Source: Archangium lansingense | GTDB lineage: Bacteria; Myxococcota; Myxococcia; Myxococcales; Myxococcaceae | Direction of reading: 5' to 3' | Length of the DNA: 64,000 nt | Assembly: GCF_026626635.1 (NCBI RefSeq) | Contig: NZ_JAPNKA010000001.1 | Span: forward strand, 3,100,001 to 3,164,000 | Shown here: positions 1 through 7,977 of the stretch, in pieces | How the letters are laid out: each line of letters opens with the position of its first letter | Position numbering within the stretch: the first letter of the stretch is position 1 | The notes under the pieces: generated by a model | Told to the model about the DNA's origin: nothing | Database searches by the model: none | What the model saw: only the letters and a program-made list of their open reading frames with translations | Translations under genes and position numbers: made by a program

Positions 1-2
1 GG

Positions 3-1115
3 AAGGAGTGGTCCTCGCGCCTGCCCGCCACCACTCCCTGGTTCGAGCACGTCCAACGCTCGCTCATCACCCTCAAGGCCCTCACGTACTCGCCCACCGG
101 TGGCATCGTTGCGGCTCCCACCACTTCGTTGCCAGGAGGCGCTGGGGGGGACGCTCGCTACTGCTGGCTGCGCGATGCGACCCTGGCGCTGCAGGCGCTC
201 CTGGACGCGGGCTACCTGGACGAGGCCCGCGCCTGGCGTGACTGGCTGGTGCTGGCCGTGGCCGGTGAGCCGGACGAAGTGCAGACAGTGTATGGCGTGG
301 CCGGTGAGCGCCGCCTGCCCGAGCAGGAGCTGCCGTGGTTGCCCGGCTACGAGAGCCACGCTCCGGTGCGCATTGGCCGGAGAGCCGAGCGGAAGCTCCA
401 CGTCGAGGCGCTCGGCGAGTTGATGGACTGCTTCCACGAGGCCGAGCGCCTGGGACTGTCGCCTGCCGGTGACATGTGGTCGTTGCAGCGCGCCCTGTTG
501 GAGCATCTGGAAGGCGCCTGGAAGCGCCCGCCCGAAGGCCGTCCCACCACGCTCTCCGGGGTGATGGCGTGGGTGGCAGTGGACCGGGCCCTGGCGAGCG
601 CCGCGCGCTTCGGCCTGGACGCGCCGGTGGACCGTTGGAAGCAGCTGCGAGCGGACATTCACGCCGAGGTGTGCCGAGATGGCTTCGACGCAGGCCGCAA
701 CACCTTCGTGCAGGAGTACGGAGGTAGGGCGCTCGACGCGCAGTTGCTGCGCATTCCACTCGAGGGCTTCCTGCCGCCAGAGGATGCGCGTGTGCGTGGC
801 ACCGTGGATGCCATTGAGCGGGAGCTGAGCGAGGGGGACTTTGTGCGCCGTGGTAGCGCGCGCGACAGCGGACTCTCGCTGCCGTGCAGCTTCTGGCTGG
901 CGGACTGCCTGCAGCTCATTGGCCGGAGGGAGGAGGCCCAGGCTCTCTTCGAGCGACTGCTGCTCGTGCGCAACGACGTGGGACTGCTGCCCGAGGAGTA
1001 CAACCTCCAGCGCCGGCGCGGAGTGGGTGCCTTCCCCCATACCTCCAGCCACGTGGCGCTCATCCACACCGCCATGGGCTTCGCCCGCCGCCAGGCTCCA
1101 GGCGCGCGGCGGTGA
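3..1115 (+). CDS. Glycoside hydrolase family 15 protein (5'-truncated by window edge)
   Basis: The reading frame is already open at the window edge, so the N-terminus is missing; about 370 residues are visible. It carries GH15 (glucoamylase/trehalase-like) signatures: ITLKALTYSPTGGIVAAPTT near the start, RYCWLRDATLALQALLDAGY, ELPWLPGYESHAPVRIG, ALDAQLLRIPLEGFLPPED, and LLPEEYNLQ followed by GAFPHTSSHVALI at the end. In this family two glutamates act as general acid and base in an (alpha/alpha)6 barrel hydrolysing alpha-glucosidic bonds. The EE of LLPEEYN is in the usual region for the second catalytic glutamate. Bacterial members of about 600 residues often act on trehalose or oligosaccharides; the substrate cannot be told here. 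No signal peptide can be judged. The family is secure, the substrate is not. Confidence 0.9.
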   Translation, partial: KEWSSRLPATTPWFEHVQRSLITLKALTYSPTGGIVAAPTTSLPGGAGGDARYCWLRDATLALQALLDAGYLDEARAWRDWLVLAVAGEPDEVQTVYGVAGERRLPEQELPWLPGYESHAPVRIGRRAERKLHVEALGELMDCFHEAERLGLSPAGDMWSLQRALLEHLEGAWKRPPEGRPTTLSGVMAWVAVDRALASAARFGLDAPVDRWKQLRADIHAEVCRDGFDAGRNTFVQEYGGRALDAQLLRIPLEGFLPPEDARVRGTVDAIERELSEGDFVRRGSARDSGLSLPCSFWLADCLQLIGRREEAQALFERLLLVRNDVGLLPEEYNLQRRRGVGAFPHTSSHVALIHTAMGFARRQAPGARR

Positions 1116-1239
1116 GCCCTGTCCCGGTCCCGGCATGGCCGCGGGAGGGGCTCCGCCCATGGTGCTGGCGCTCCACGTCGGGACGAAGTACGCAAGGCAC
1201 TGAATGGCCCGCTCCTCCGGGCGGGAGAAAGGACCTGCT

Positions 1240-2061
1240 GTGAACACGCTGAAGGGCAAGACCCTGTTCATCACCGGCGCGAGCCGGGGTATTGGCCTGG
1301 CCATCGCGACGCGCGCGGCGCGAGACGGCGCCAACGTCGTCATCGCCGCCAAGACGGCTGAGCCCCACCCCAAGCTGCCCGGCACCATCTACTCGGCCGC
1401 CGAGGAGATTGAGAAGGCGGGCGGCAAGGCGCTGCCCCTGATGGTGGACATCCGTTACGAGGATCAGATCCACGCCGCGGTGAAGCAGACGGTGGAGCGC
1501 TTTGGCGGCATCGACATCCTCGTGAACAACGCCAGCGCCATCAGCCTGACGGGCACGCTGGAGACGCCGATGAAGAAGTTCGACCTGATGTTCGGCGTCA
1601 ACGTGCGCGGCACCTACGCCACCACCCAGGCTTGTCTGCCCGAGCTGCTGAAGTCGAAGAACCCGCACGTCCTCACCCTCTCGCCGCCGCTCAACATGAA
1701 GCCGAAGTGGTTCGAGAACCACGTGGCCTACACCATGGCCAAGTACGGCATGAGCATGTGCGTGCTCGGGATGGCGGAGGAGTTCCGTGACCAGGGCGTG
1801 GCCTTCAACGCGCTCTGGCCGCGCACCGTCATCGCCACCGCGGCCATCAACATGATCGGCGGCCAGGACATGATGGAGGCCAGCCGCACTCCGGAGATCA
1901 TGGCCGATGCGGCCCACCTCATCCTCACCCGCGACAGCCGTGCGGCCACCGGCAACTTCTTCATCGACGAGGACCTGCTCCGCGAGAACGGCGTGACGGA
2001 CTTCTCGAAGTACCTGGTGAAGCCTGGCACGGAGCCGATGCAGGACTTCTTCCTCGACTGA
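1240..2061 (+). CDS. SDR-family oxidoreductase, HSDL2-like
   Basis: A 273-residue short-chain dehydrogenase. The cofactor motif GASRGIG lies at residues 13-19, NNAS at 96-99, Ser148 in LTLSPP, and the catalytic YxxxK at Tyr164/Lys168 (YTMAKYG). The stretch KWFENHVAYTMAKYGMSMCV followed by NALWPRTVIATAA is typical of hydroxysteroid dehydrogenase-like protein 2 and its bacterial relatives, which are linked to lipid metabolism. The physiological substrate is unknown. The start is taken as GTG 1240 because GAAAGGA sits 7 bases upstream; an in-frame ATG at 1204 would add 12 residues but has no good ribosome-binding site. It stands alone between the GH15 gene and a repeat protein. Family confident, substrate inferred only. 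Confidence 0.88.
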   Translation: MNTLKGKTLFITGASRGIGLAIATRAARDGANVVIAAKTAEPHPKLPGTIYSAAEEIEKAGGKALPLMVDIRYEDQIHAAVKQTVERFGGIDILVNNASAISLTGTLETPMKKFDLMFGVNVRGTYATTQACLPELLKSKNPHVLTLSPPLNMKPKWFENHVAYTMAKYGMSMCVLGMAEEFRDQGVAFNALWPRTVIATAAINMIGGQDMMEASRTPEIMADAAHLILTRDSRAATGNFFIDEDLLRENGVTDFSKYLVKPGTEPMQDFFLD

Positions 2062-2084
2062 GGCGGGGAAGTAGGACGGGCCGG

Positions 2085-2103
2085 GGCGGGATATCCTCCC
2101 GCC
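2085..2103. terminator. Possible hairpin after the SDR gene
   Basis: A perfect 7-bp inverted repeat (GGCGGGA / TCCCGCC) with a 5-base loop lies 24 bases past the SDR stop codon. There is no U-tract, so it is at best a weak terminator or a pause site. Confidence 0.25.
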
Positions 2104-2244
2104 ATGGCTTCTTCCGAAGAGAGTCTGCTCCTGCGAGCCGTCCTGGATGTCGATCACGGATGAAGGGTTGAACGCCCTGGTAATTCGGCTCGCGGCTCGA
2201 CCAGTCGCCCCTCTCACCCATCCGGCCATGATGAGGACCCGGGT

Positions 2245-4437
2245 ATGAACCGTCTCGAGCGTCTTCGCGGGACCCATGCGGCGGCGCTGTTCCGGGAGTT
2301 CCTGTCCCGGGAGCACGGGCCGGAGCGGAGCTGGGCTTCCGGAGGCGAGGGGGCGCTCTTCACCCGCTTCGCCGAAGCCGATCCGGCAGCGGGCAAGCCG
2401 CATCTCGAGTGGGTGCTGCGGCTGTATCTGTCGGGCCGTCTCCGGGCCGAGGACCTCTACAAGGTAACGGAGACGCTCCAGGAGTTCCGGCGCGTGCGAC
2501 GCCATCTTCCCGAGCGTGCCCGCCAGCTCAACACCTACGAGGACCTACCATCGCTGTGGCGGACGATCGCTCCCCATGCCCGGTCTCCCTCCAAGCGCAC
2601 CCGCTCGGCCGGGGAGCGAGAGAAGGCCCGCGCGGAGAGCCGGGTCCTGTACGAAGACGGGGAGCTGATCGTTGCCGTTCCGCTGACCCGGGCCTCAGCC
2701 CAGTGGTGGGGCAGGGGGACGCGGTGGTGCACCGCAGCGGAGGAGGACAATGCGTTCGAGGCGTACCACCGGCAGGGGCCGCTCGTTGTCTTCATCGCGA
2801 ACGGGGCGAAGTTCCAGTTCCATGCGCCCTCGGACAGCTTCCACGACGATGCCGACGGGCCGGTGGAGGCTGGCGTGCTCGCGCCCTTCTTCCCCAGACT
2901 CGAGGCGGCGGGGCTCCAGAGCCTCGTTCTTGCCCTGGATCCCCTGGCCCAGGAGCTGGGAATCCTTCCAAGAGAGAGACTCCGCTCGGCCATCACCGAG
3001 TGGGGAATGCCCCTGTGCTTCGTTCCCGAGGAGCACCGCGACGCGGAGCTGTGCCGCCTGGCCGTCATGCGTGACGGTGAAGGCCTCTCCTTCGTTCCCG
3101 ATGCGCTCCGCACCCGGGAGCTGTGCGGCCTGGCTGTGTCGAGTCATGGCAGAGCCCTGCGATATGTCCCCTTCTCCCTGCGGGACCACGAACTCTGCCT
3201 CACTGCCATCGAGCATGGGGCCAGGCTCAGCGACGTTCCCGATACCATCAGGGACCAGGAGGTGTGCCTGGCGGCGGCGAGGCGTGGTGGGGGCGTGCTG
3301 GAGTTCGTTCCCTTCGCCTTGCGTGATGCGGAGCTGTGCCGCCGGGCGATGGAGTCCGGCCCGGATCGGCTCGAGCACATCCCCTGGGCGCTGCGCGACC
3401 GGGACACCTGCGTCCGTGCACTGGACAGCGATGGGTATCAGCTCGCCTTCGTGCCCGAGCGCCACCGGGACCTCGAGCTCTACCGCGGGGCGGTCCAACG
3501 GCGGGGCTGTACCCTGGAGTTCGTGCCGCTCGCGATGCGGGATTTCGACGTCTGCGTGGAGGCGGTGCGCTCGGAGATACACGCCTGGCGCTTCACTCCC
3601 CCGGAACTGCGTCCGGCGCTCGCCGCCGCCACGGGCGTGGACCTGGATGCTGAGCAGCTCCAAGTGATGTTCAGCGGGCTCGCGCTCCTCCCGCTCGCCG
3701 AGCGGACGCGCGAGCGCTGTCTGGAAGCCGCTCGGGAGCAGCAGTTCGAAGCCGGCCAGGCGCCCGACGTCCTGCGCGATCGTGAGACGTGCCTGGAGAT
3801 CGCGGCGAGGGGGATCCTATTGGACCAGGTTCCCGAGGACTTCCGGAGCCGTGAGGTCTGTCTTCCGAATGTGGCGCGAGATCCCTACGCGCTCGCCTCC
3901 GTTCCCGAGGATTTGCGCGACCGTGAGATGTGCCTGGCGGCCGTGCGCGGGTTTGGCGAGCAACTGTGTTTCGTCGCCGAGCCACTCAGGGACGAGGAGA
4001 TGTGCCGCGCCGCCGTCGCCTCCGCGAGCGAGGCGCTGTCCCATGTCCCTTTCGCGCTCCGAGACCGCGCGCTCTGCCTGGAGGCCGTTCGCTACAGGGG
4101 GACGCCATTCAAGGCCATGCGCGGTGAGTTGAGTGACGTTCCGGATGAGCTGCGGGACGAGGAGATATGCCGAGCCGCCATGCCGGGGGGAGGCCAGGAG
4201 AGCCGATGGCGTGGAATACGGCTGCTGGACCACATTCCCTTTGCGTTGCGTGACGCGAAGACCTGCCGCGAGGTGGTCGCCATCAATCCCGAAGCCCTGG
4301 TGGATGTGCCCCACGTGCTACGCGACGCCAACGTCTGCGCCGCCGCCGTCTCCGCGGAGGCTCACATGCGCCGTCACGTTCCGGCCGCGCTCCGCGAAGC
4401 CTTGCCTCGCCACGGCCCGGACGACAGCCACTCCTGA
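2245..4437 (+). CDS. DUF4116-like leucine/cysteine tandem-repeat protein
   Basis: A 730-residue cytosolic protein with no signal or membrane segment. The N-terminal third (about 1-240) includes GTRWCTAAEEDNAFEAYH followed by GPLVVFIANGAKFQF, a Trp-Cys module also met in phage and PcfJ-like proteins. The remaining 480 residues are about 18 tandem units of 24-26 residues with the pattern VPxxLRDxExCxxAV; most carry a cysteine at the same place. Two units equal one DUF4116 domain (about 49 residues), a repeat family common in amoebal giant viruses and scattered bacteria. No enzymatic motif was found; the array should form an alpha-helical solenoid suited to protein binding. The ATG is preceded by GAGGAC. 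Neighbours give no functional hint. Repeat assignment is good, function unknown. Confidence 0.75.
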   Translation: MNRLERLRGTHAAALFREFLSREHGPERSWASGGEGALFTRFAEADPAAGKPHLEWVLRLYLSGRLRAEDLYKVTETLQEFRRVRRHLPERARQLNTYEDLPSLWRTIAPHARSPSKRTRSAGEREKARAESRVLYEDGELIVAVPLTRASAQWWGRGTRWCTAAEEDNAFEAYHRQGPLVVFIANGAKFQFHAPSDSFHDDADGPVEAGVLAPFFPRLEAAGLQSLVLALDPLAQELGILPRERLRSAITEWGMPLCFVPEEHRDAELCRLAVMRDGEGLSFVPDALRTRELCGLAVSSHGRALRYVPFSLRDHELCLTAIEHGARLSDVPDTIRDQEVCLAAARRGGGVLEFVPFALRDAELCRRAMESGPDRLEHIPWALRDRDTCVRALDSDGYQLAFVPERHRDLELYRGAVQRRGCTLEFVPLAMRDFDVCVEAVRSEIHAWRFTPPELRPALAAATGVDLDAEQLQVMFSGLALLPLAERTRERCLEAAREQQFEAGQAPDVLRDRETCLEIAARGILLDQVPEDFRSREVCLPNVARDPYALASVPEDLRDREMCLAAVRGFGEQLCFVAEPLRDEEMCRAAVASASEALSHVPFALRDRALCLEAVRYRGTPFKAMRGELSDVPDELRDEEICRAAMPGGGQESRWRGIRLLDHIPFALRDAKTCREVVAINPEALVDVPHVLRDANVCAAAVSAEAHMRRHVPAALREALPRHGPDDSHS

Positions 4438-4656
4438 GCACGGCTCCACGGTCCCATTGCATTGTCTACGCCCAGGGCAGGGTGGTGAGTCTCGAGAACG
4501 TGGTTGCCGCGGAAGGAGACGGTGAGGACGAGGCCGGAGACGGTCGCGGGCGCCTTGCACGGGGAGCGAGGGGGCTGGGGTGTCCGGCCCGACATTTGCT
4601 CAGGGGGGCGGCGGGGGCGATTGACGCGCGCGCTGGCCCACCCCAGGCTCTGGGAA

Positions 4657-5493
4657 ATGGCACAGCGCGCACAGGAGCGTGGAGGCAGCTTTCCCCAGGC
4701 GCCCACGCAAGAAGAGTGGGAGCGGATGAGTGTGGCGGAGCAGGGGCAGGTGGTGGAGTCACTTCCTGGCGAGGTGACTTGGGACGAGATGGCGATGCCG
4801 GAGGGAGACCTGCACTCCCAAGCGAAGCTGGAGACGCGGGATGTGCTCCGAGGCTTCTTCTCCCGGCAGAGGCGGCAGGTGTACCTGGGCACGGAGCTGC
4901 CGGTGTACTACCCGGGGGAGAGGCGCTTCGCGCCGGACCTGCTGGTGGTGCGAGACGTGGAGACGCACCCGCGCAACAAGTGGATGGTGAGCTACGAGGG
5001 CAAGGGGCTGGAGTGGGTGATGGAGGTCCACGTGGGCGGCGATCGCAAGAAGGACGCCGAGTACAACGTGGAGCGCTATGCCCGGCTGGGCATTCCCGAG
5101 TACTTCATCTACGACCGGGCACGGGAGCGGCTGGAGGCGTATCGGCTGCCCGCTCCCGAGGCGAGGCGGTACGAGCGCATTCCCCTGGAGGCGGGCCGTT
5201 ATCGCTCGGAGGTGCTGGGGCTGGAGTTCGAGTTGGCGGGAGGGAAGCTGCGGCTATGGGTAGGCAACGCACTGTTGCTGGAGTCCCATGAGTTGCTGGA
5301 GCAGGAGCAGCGGCTGCGCGAAGAGGAGGAGCGGCGGAGGCAGGCGGCGGAGCGAGGTCGCGAGGAGGCGGAGCGGGGACGCGAGGAGGCGGAGCGGGGA
5401 CGCGAGGAGGCGGAGCGGCGCCTGGCGGAGCTTCAGGCCGAGTTGGCGCGGCTGCGAGGGCCTGGGGAAACTCCACCAGGCCAGCTGAAGTAG
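4657..5493 (+). CDS. Uma2 (DUF820)-family PD-(D/E)XK nuclease-like protein with coiled-coil tail
   Basis: About 278 residues. The core follows the Uma2 plan: ELPVYYPGERRFAPDLLVV supplies the acidic residue of the nuclease fold, EVHVGGDRKKDAEYNVERYA corresponds to the E-x-K half with the family's D...K...Y pattern, and IPEYFIYDR ends the core. Uma2 proteins are very abundant paralogues in cyanobacteria and myxobacteria; their substrate is mostly unknown. The last 70 residues are a highly charged coiled coil with three near-identical ERGREEA heptads encoded by 21-bp DNA repeats. The start is uncertain: ATG 4657 is used, but the frame is open back to 4504 and TTG 4621 follows a purine-rich stretch. 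Confidence 0.78.
   Translation: MAQRAQERGGSFPQAPTQEEWERMSVAEQGQVVESLPGEVTWDEMAMPEGDLHSQAKLETRDVLRGFFSRQRRQVYLGTELPVYYPGERRFAPDLLVVRDVETHPRNKWMVSYEGKGLEWVMEVHVGGDRKKDAEYNVERYARLGIPEYFIYDRARERLEAYRLPAPEARRYERIPLEAGRYRSEVLGLEFELAGGKLRLWVGNALLLESHELLEQEQRLREEEERRRQAAERGREEAERGREEAERGREEAERRLAELQAELARLRGPGETPPGQLK
5347..5430 (+). repeat. 21-bp tandem repeat inside the Uma2-like gene
   Basis: Units at 5347-5367, 5368-5388 and 5389-5409 are nearly identical, and a fourth (5410-5430) is diverged. Each unit encodes one heptad of the coiled coil, so copy-number change would keep frame and helix register. Confidence 0.85.
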
Positions 5494-5564
5494 GTCCGAA
5501 GAGCCCCTCACAGTGGGAGCGCCGCTAGCAGTGAGCGGTGCTCCCATGATGTTGCGGCTCGTGG

Positions 5565-5876
5565 TCAGTGCACGTGGGGGGCGAGCGGCCCAGCGATGGG
5601 ACTGCCGTCTCCCGGCTCCATCACGAGCACCTCGCTGGCCGTGTGGATGCCCCCGGCGATGAAATAGCCCACCCGAATCTGGCCGGTGTCGGTCAGCTGG
5701 CCTTCGTGTCGGGGCTGGAACCAGCTGAAGTTCGTCCGGTCGTCGATGCGCACGGTGACGTCCTCGCCCACGGTGAGATCTCGGATGGTGAGGTGGTCCG
5801 GCCCGGCATCCACGATTCTCCCGCTCACCGCCATCTCCACATTGCCCAGGTGCTCGCTTCGATTCTCGGTCAGCAT
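5565..5876 (-). CDS. Small hypothetical protein (103 aa)
   Basis: A 103-residue acidic protein without signal peptide or membrane segment. The pattern VSGRIVDAGPDHLTIRDL, then VTVRIDDRTNF, looks like a small beta-barrel of the type used in binding domains, and it repeats the theme of short beta-strands with D/G turns. The start at 5876 is chosen because GAGGGGAG lies just upstream on the minus strand; the frame runs further to 5978 but without a ribosome-binding site. It is not clearly in an operon: the next minus-strand gene upstream ends at 6105. I do not recognise a named family; such domains occur in proteins annotated as DUF or as stress-related secreted factors. Confidence 0.55.
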   Translation of the reverse strand: MLTENRSEHLGNVEMAVSGRIVDAGPDHLTIRDLTVGEDVTVRIDDRTNFSWFQPRHEGQLTDTGQIRVGYFIAGGIHTASEVLVMEPGDGSPIAGPLAPHVH

Positions 5877-6104
5877 GGCGCTCCCCTCATGTCGGCCCGG
5901 TCTCCCCTCGTGTTGCCGGGCGGCCGGCCGTACTCCGGGCCGGCCGCTCCTGTTCCAGAGAGGTGGGGCGACGTCCATTCAGCCTTCAAGCTGGAGCCGC
6001 CCGGGTTCCGGGCCAACCGTGGCCATGGCTCCCGCCCCGGACACAGGCGGCAGAGCGGGCCCCTCACCCATGGCCGGGCACGATCGCGGTGGGCACGGGG
6101 CTCA

Positions 6105-6380
6105 TCAGATGGCGTCGCAGGCCAGGGGCATGGTCTGGGGCGGCGTGCAGAGGTTGCCGGTGATCGGGCAGGCATCCCCTGTCTGTTGGCACAGCAGGGG
6201 ATTCGCGGTGAGAGGGGATGGCATCCCGCCGACGGCGTCCTCCAGCGCGCTGTCCTCGAGCTCGCAGATGGACCGGCCGGAGGGGGACTCGGGGACGGCG
6301 GCACGCTCCTCGGGGGACAGGCTCGCGCGGAAGGCGGGGTCCTTCCAGGCGCGGATGATGGTTTCCTTGCTCATGCTCAT
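6105..6380 (-). CDS. Lanthipeptide precursor, mersacidin/lichenicidin-type leader (copy 1)
   Basis: A 91-residue precursor. The leader ETIIRAWKDPAFRASLSPEE, then RAAVPESPSG and acidic residues to VGG (50-52), matches the type 2 lantibiotic leader family processed at a double-glycine site. The core after Gly52 has Ser54, Thr58, Thr67, Thr74, Thr79 and Thr83 with Cys64, Cys71, Cys78 and Cys88, enough for up to four (methyl)lanthionine rings. One Cys (39) lies in the leader. ATG 6380 follows CTGGAGCG at good spacing; a second in-frame ATG two codons later is possible. No LanM synthetase, peptidase-transporter or immunity gene is in the window, so it must be modified in trans or be silent. A near-identical leader occurs at 17766. 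Confidence 0.8.
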   Translation of the reverse strand: MSMSKETIIRAWKDPAFRASLSPEERAAVPESPSGRSICELEDSALEDAVGGMPSPLTANPLLCQQTGDACPITGNLCTPPQTMPLACDAI

Positions 6381-6841
6381 GGCGTTCGCTCCAGGTGGTG
6401 GTTGTGCCTGGGATTCAATCCCTGGCATTAGAGGGATGCCGCTCCCGCCGACAATGACTTTCATTGCCGTCCCTGGCGGACCTGAGGGCCGGAGCCCGCC
6501 CGTCGAGAGTGCGTCCCGAGCGCAACGGGCACGAGCCGGCGTCACATCCGCACGCAGCCCACTCATCGCTCCACCAGCACTCTCAGGGAGCGCTTCTTCG
6601 GCGGTGTCATGAGCGCCCGGTCTCGCCAGACCTTCGTGCCGGCTGGGGCGGTGAATTCGGCTCGAAGCTAGATTTATTGCGTCGTTGAGGCTGATCGCCT
6701 TGGCCCCGCGGAAGAAGGGGAGCTTGCCATGCGTGTCTTCGTCGGTGGGTCTGCAACGCCAGAAGACGCCCAACGCCATTGCATCCAATCCATCTCTATC
6801 GAAGCCAGGCGGCACCTCGCTCACAAGAAAGGAGTCGTGCA
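6381..6841. other. Intergenic region between lanthipeptide precursor 1 and the collagen-like gene
   Basis: A 461-bp divergent spacer with no convincing gene. It holds an imperfect palindrome at 6405-6427 (TGCCTGGGAT / ATCCCTGGCA, one mismatch) about 25 bases upstream of the precursor start codon on the minus strand, a possible operator or 5'-leader hairpin. No confident -35/-10 pair was recognised, as is usual for GC-rich myxobacterial promoters. Confidence 0.4.
6405..6427 (-). promoter_or_regulatory. Palindrome upstream of lanthipeptide precursor 1
   Basis: Ten-base arms (6405-6414 and 6418-6427) with one mismatch and a 3-base centre lie in the presumed 5' leader of the precursor gene. It could be an operator or an mRNA hairpin; nothing shows which. 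Confidence 0.3.
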
Positions 6842-7777
6842 ATGGGAATCAATATCCTCTCGAAGATGGCCCTCGGTCTGGGCCTGGTGTTGGTGGCCGC
6901 GTCCGCTCGGGCCGCGACCGAAAACGTGCAATGGAGGAACGCTGCGGGGGTCACCGTCTCGGGGAACAGCTTGACCAAGAACCTTCCCACGGAGGGCTGG
7001 GATGCGGGCGCCAGCTCGACCCAGGCCATTACCTCTGGAGACGGTTTCGTGGAGTTCACGGCGAGCTCGACCACGGGCGACCGTGTTGGAGGTCTCAGCA
7101 GGGACGATGGCAGCACGTCCTTCACGGACATCGACTATGGGTTCTATCTCAGCCGGTTCGGCACTCTCGCGGCCATCGAAGGAGGAAACGTCCGGCCCAT
7201 TGGCAGCTATGTGCCCGGGGACGTCCTACGCGTCGCCGTCGAGGGCGGCGTGGTCAGGTACCGCAAGAACGGCGCTCACGTGGAGACCGGCACGACCGCA
7301 CCGACCTATCCTCTCGTCTTCGACACGGCCCTGTTCCACAACGGTGCCACCATCACGAATGGTGTGATCTCCGGAAACCTGACCCCGGCCTTGTTCAACT
7401 CACCGGGGGGCTACGCGGTCGGTGGTGTGACGATCATCAATGGCCAGGGCCAGTGGATCGGCTCGCCAGTAGGGCTGCAGGGACCGAAGGGCGACAAGGG
7501 GGAGAAGGGGGATCAGGGCATCCAGGGCATCCAAGGCATCCAGGGCATTCAGGGGCTTCCTGGGCCGGCGGTGCACACGTTCGCCGTTTGTGGCGACACC
7601 CCGCTGGGGCCGCTGGGTAATTGCACGAGATCCTGCGCCTCCATCTGCTCCGGCTCGACGATCGAAGGTGGGACCTTTGGCTCGGGCTGCACCGCCACCT
7701 CGGAGACGGGCAGCTGCCCCCCCAACCACCCACTCCCAGGCACCTGCCCCATGTGCTGCGTCTGCAGGCCACGATGA
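6842..7777 (+). CDS. Secreted collagen-like (Gly-X-Y) protein with Cys-rich tail
   Basis: 311 residues. A Sec signal peptide (hydrophobic stretch ending ASARA, about residues 1-24) is followed by a roughly 190-residue beta-rich domain with TEGWDAGASST, then GDVLRVAVEGGVVRYRKNG, similar in layout to SPRY/concanavalin-like surface lectin domains. Then come about ten Gly-X-Y triplets (QGPKGDKGEKGDQG and four GIQ-type units), and finally a roughly 70-residue domain with ten or more cysteines. ATG 6842 follows AAAGGAG at 7 bases. Short bacterial collagen helices usually trimerise surface or secreted proteins, so a trimeric, disulfide-rich adhesin or matrix protein is likely; that role is inference. 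A strong inverted repeat follows the gene. Confidence 0.75.
   Translation: MGINILSKMALGLGLVLVAASARAATENVQWRNAAGVTVSGNSLTKNLPTEGWDAGASSTQAITSGDGFVEFTASSTTGDRVGGLSRDDGSTSFTDIDYGFYLSRFGTLAAIEGGNVRPIGSYVPGDVLRVAVEGGVVRYRKNGAHVETGTTAPTYPLVFDTALFHNGATITNGVISGNLTPALFNSPGGYAVGGVTIINGQGQWIGSPVGLQGPKGDKGEKGDQGIQGIQGIQGIQGLPGPAVHTFAVCGDTPLGPLGNCTRSCASICSGSTIEGGTFGSGCTATSETGSCPPNHPLPGTCPMCCVCRPR
7517..7552 (+). repeat. 9-bp tandem repeat encoding Gly-Ile-Gln triplets
   Basis: Four 9-bp units (GGCATCCAG and variants) encode repeated GIQ collagen triplets. Repeat expansion or contraction here would change helix length in frame. Confidence 0.8.
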
Positions 7778-7780
7778 CTT

Positions 7781-7868
7781 GGAGGCCTGAGGTCAGTCGT
7801 TGTCGACTCCGAGTGGAGGCCCACTTCCTCCCACATTGCTCGGAGTCGACGACGAGTGAGGGGCCTCC
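7781..7868. repeat. Long nested inverted repeat (bidirectional terminator-like)
   Basis: A 17-bp stem (7797-7813 with 7839-7855, one G-U wobble in RNA) encloses a 25-base loop. A further 7-bp outer stem (GGAGGCC 7781-7787 with GGCCTCC 7862-7868) flanks it. It lies just past the collagen-like gene stop. No U-tract follows, so it may be a terminator, an mRNA-stabilising hairpin or a small palindromic repeat element. Confidence 0.55.
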
Positions 7869-7977
7869 TGCACGCCTCCGTACAGCACCTTGCACAGCGA
7901 TGGCCCTTCTCCTCCACCGGAAGGTGGGGGAGGGGGCTCTGTGAGTCCCGGCCCGGCTCGTGCAAGTCTGCTGGCGG

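Noticed and set aside
5347..5430. 21-bp repeat as a regulatory iteron
   Set aside because: It lies inside a coding frame and encodes heptads of a coiled coil.
7797..7855. IS or transposon end at the long palindrome
   Set aside because: No transposase, no target duplication and only one palindrome seen.
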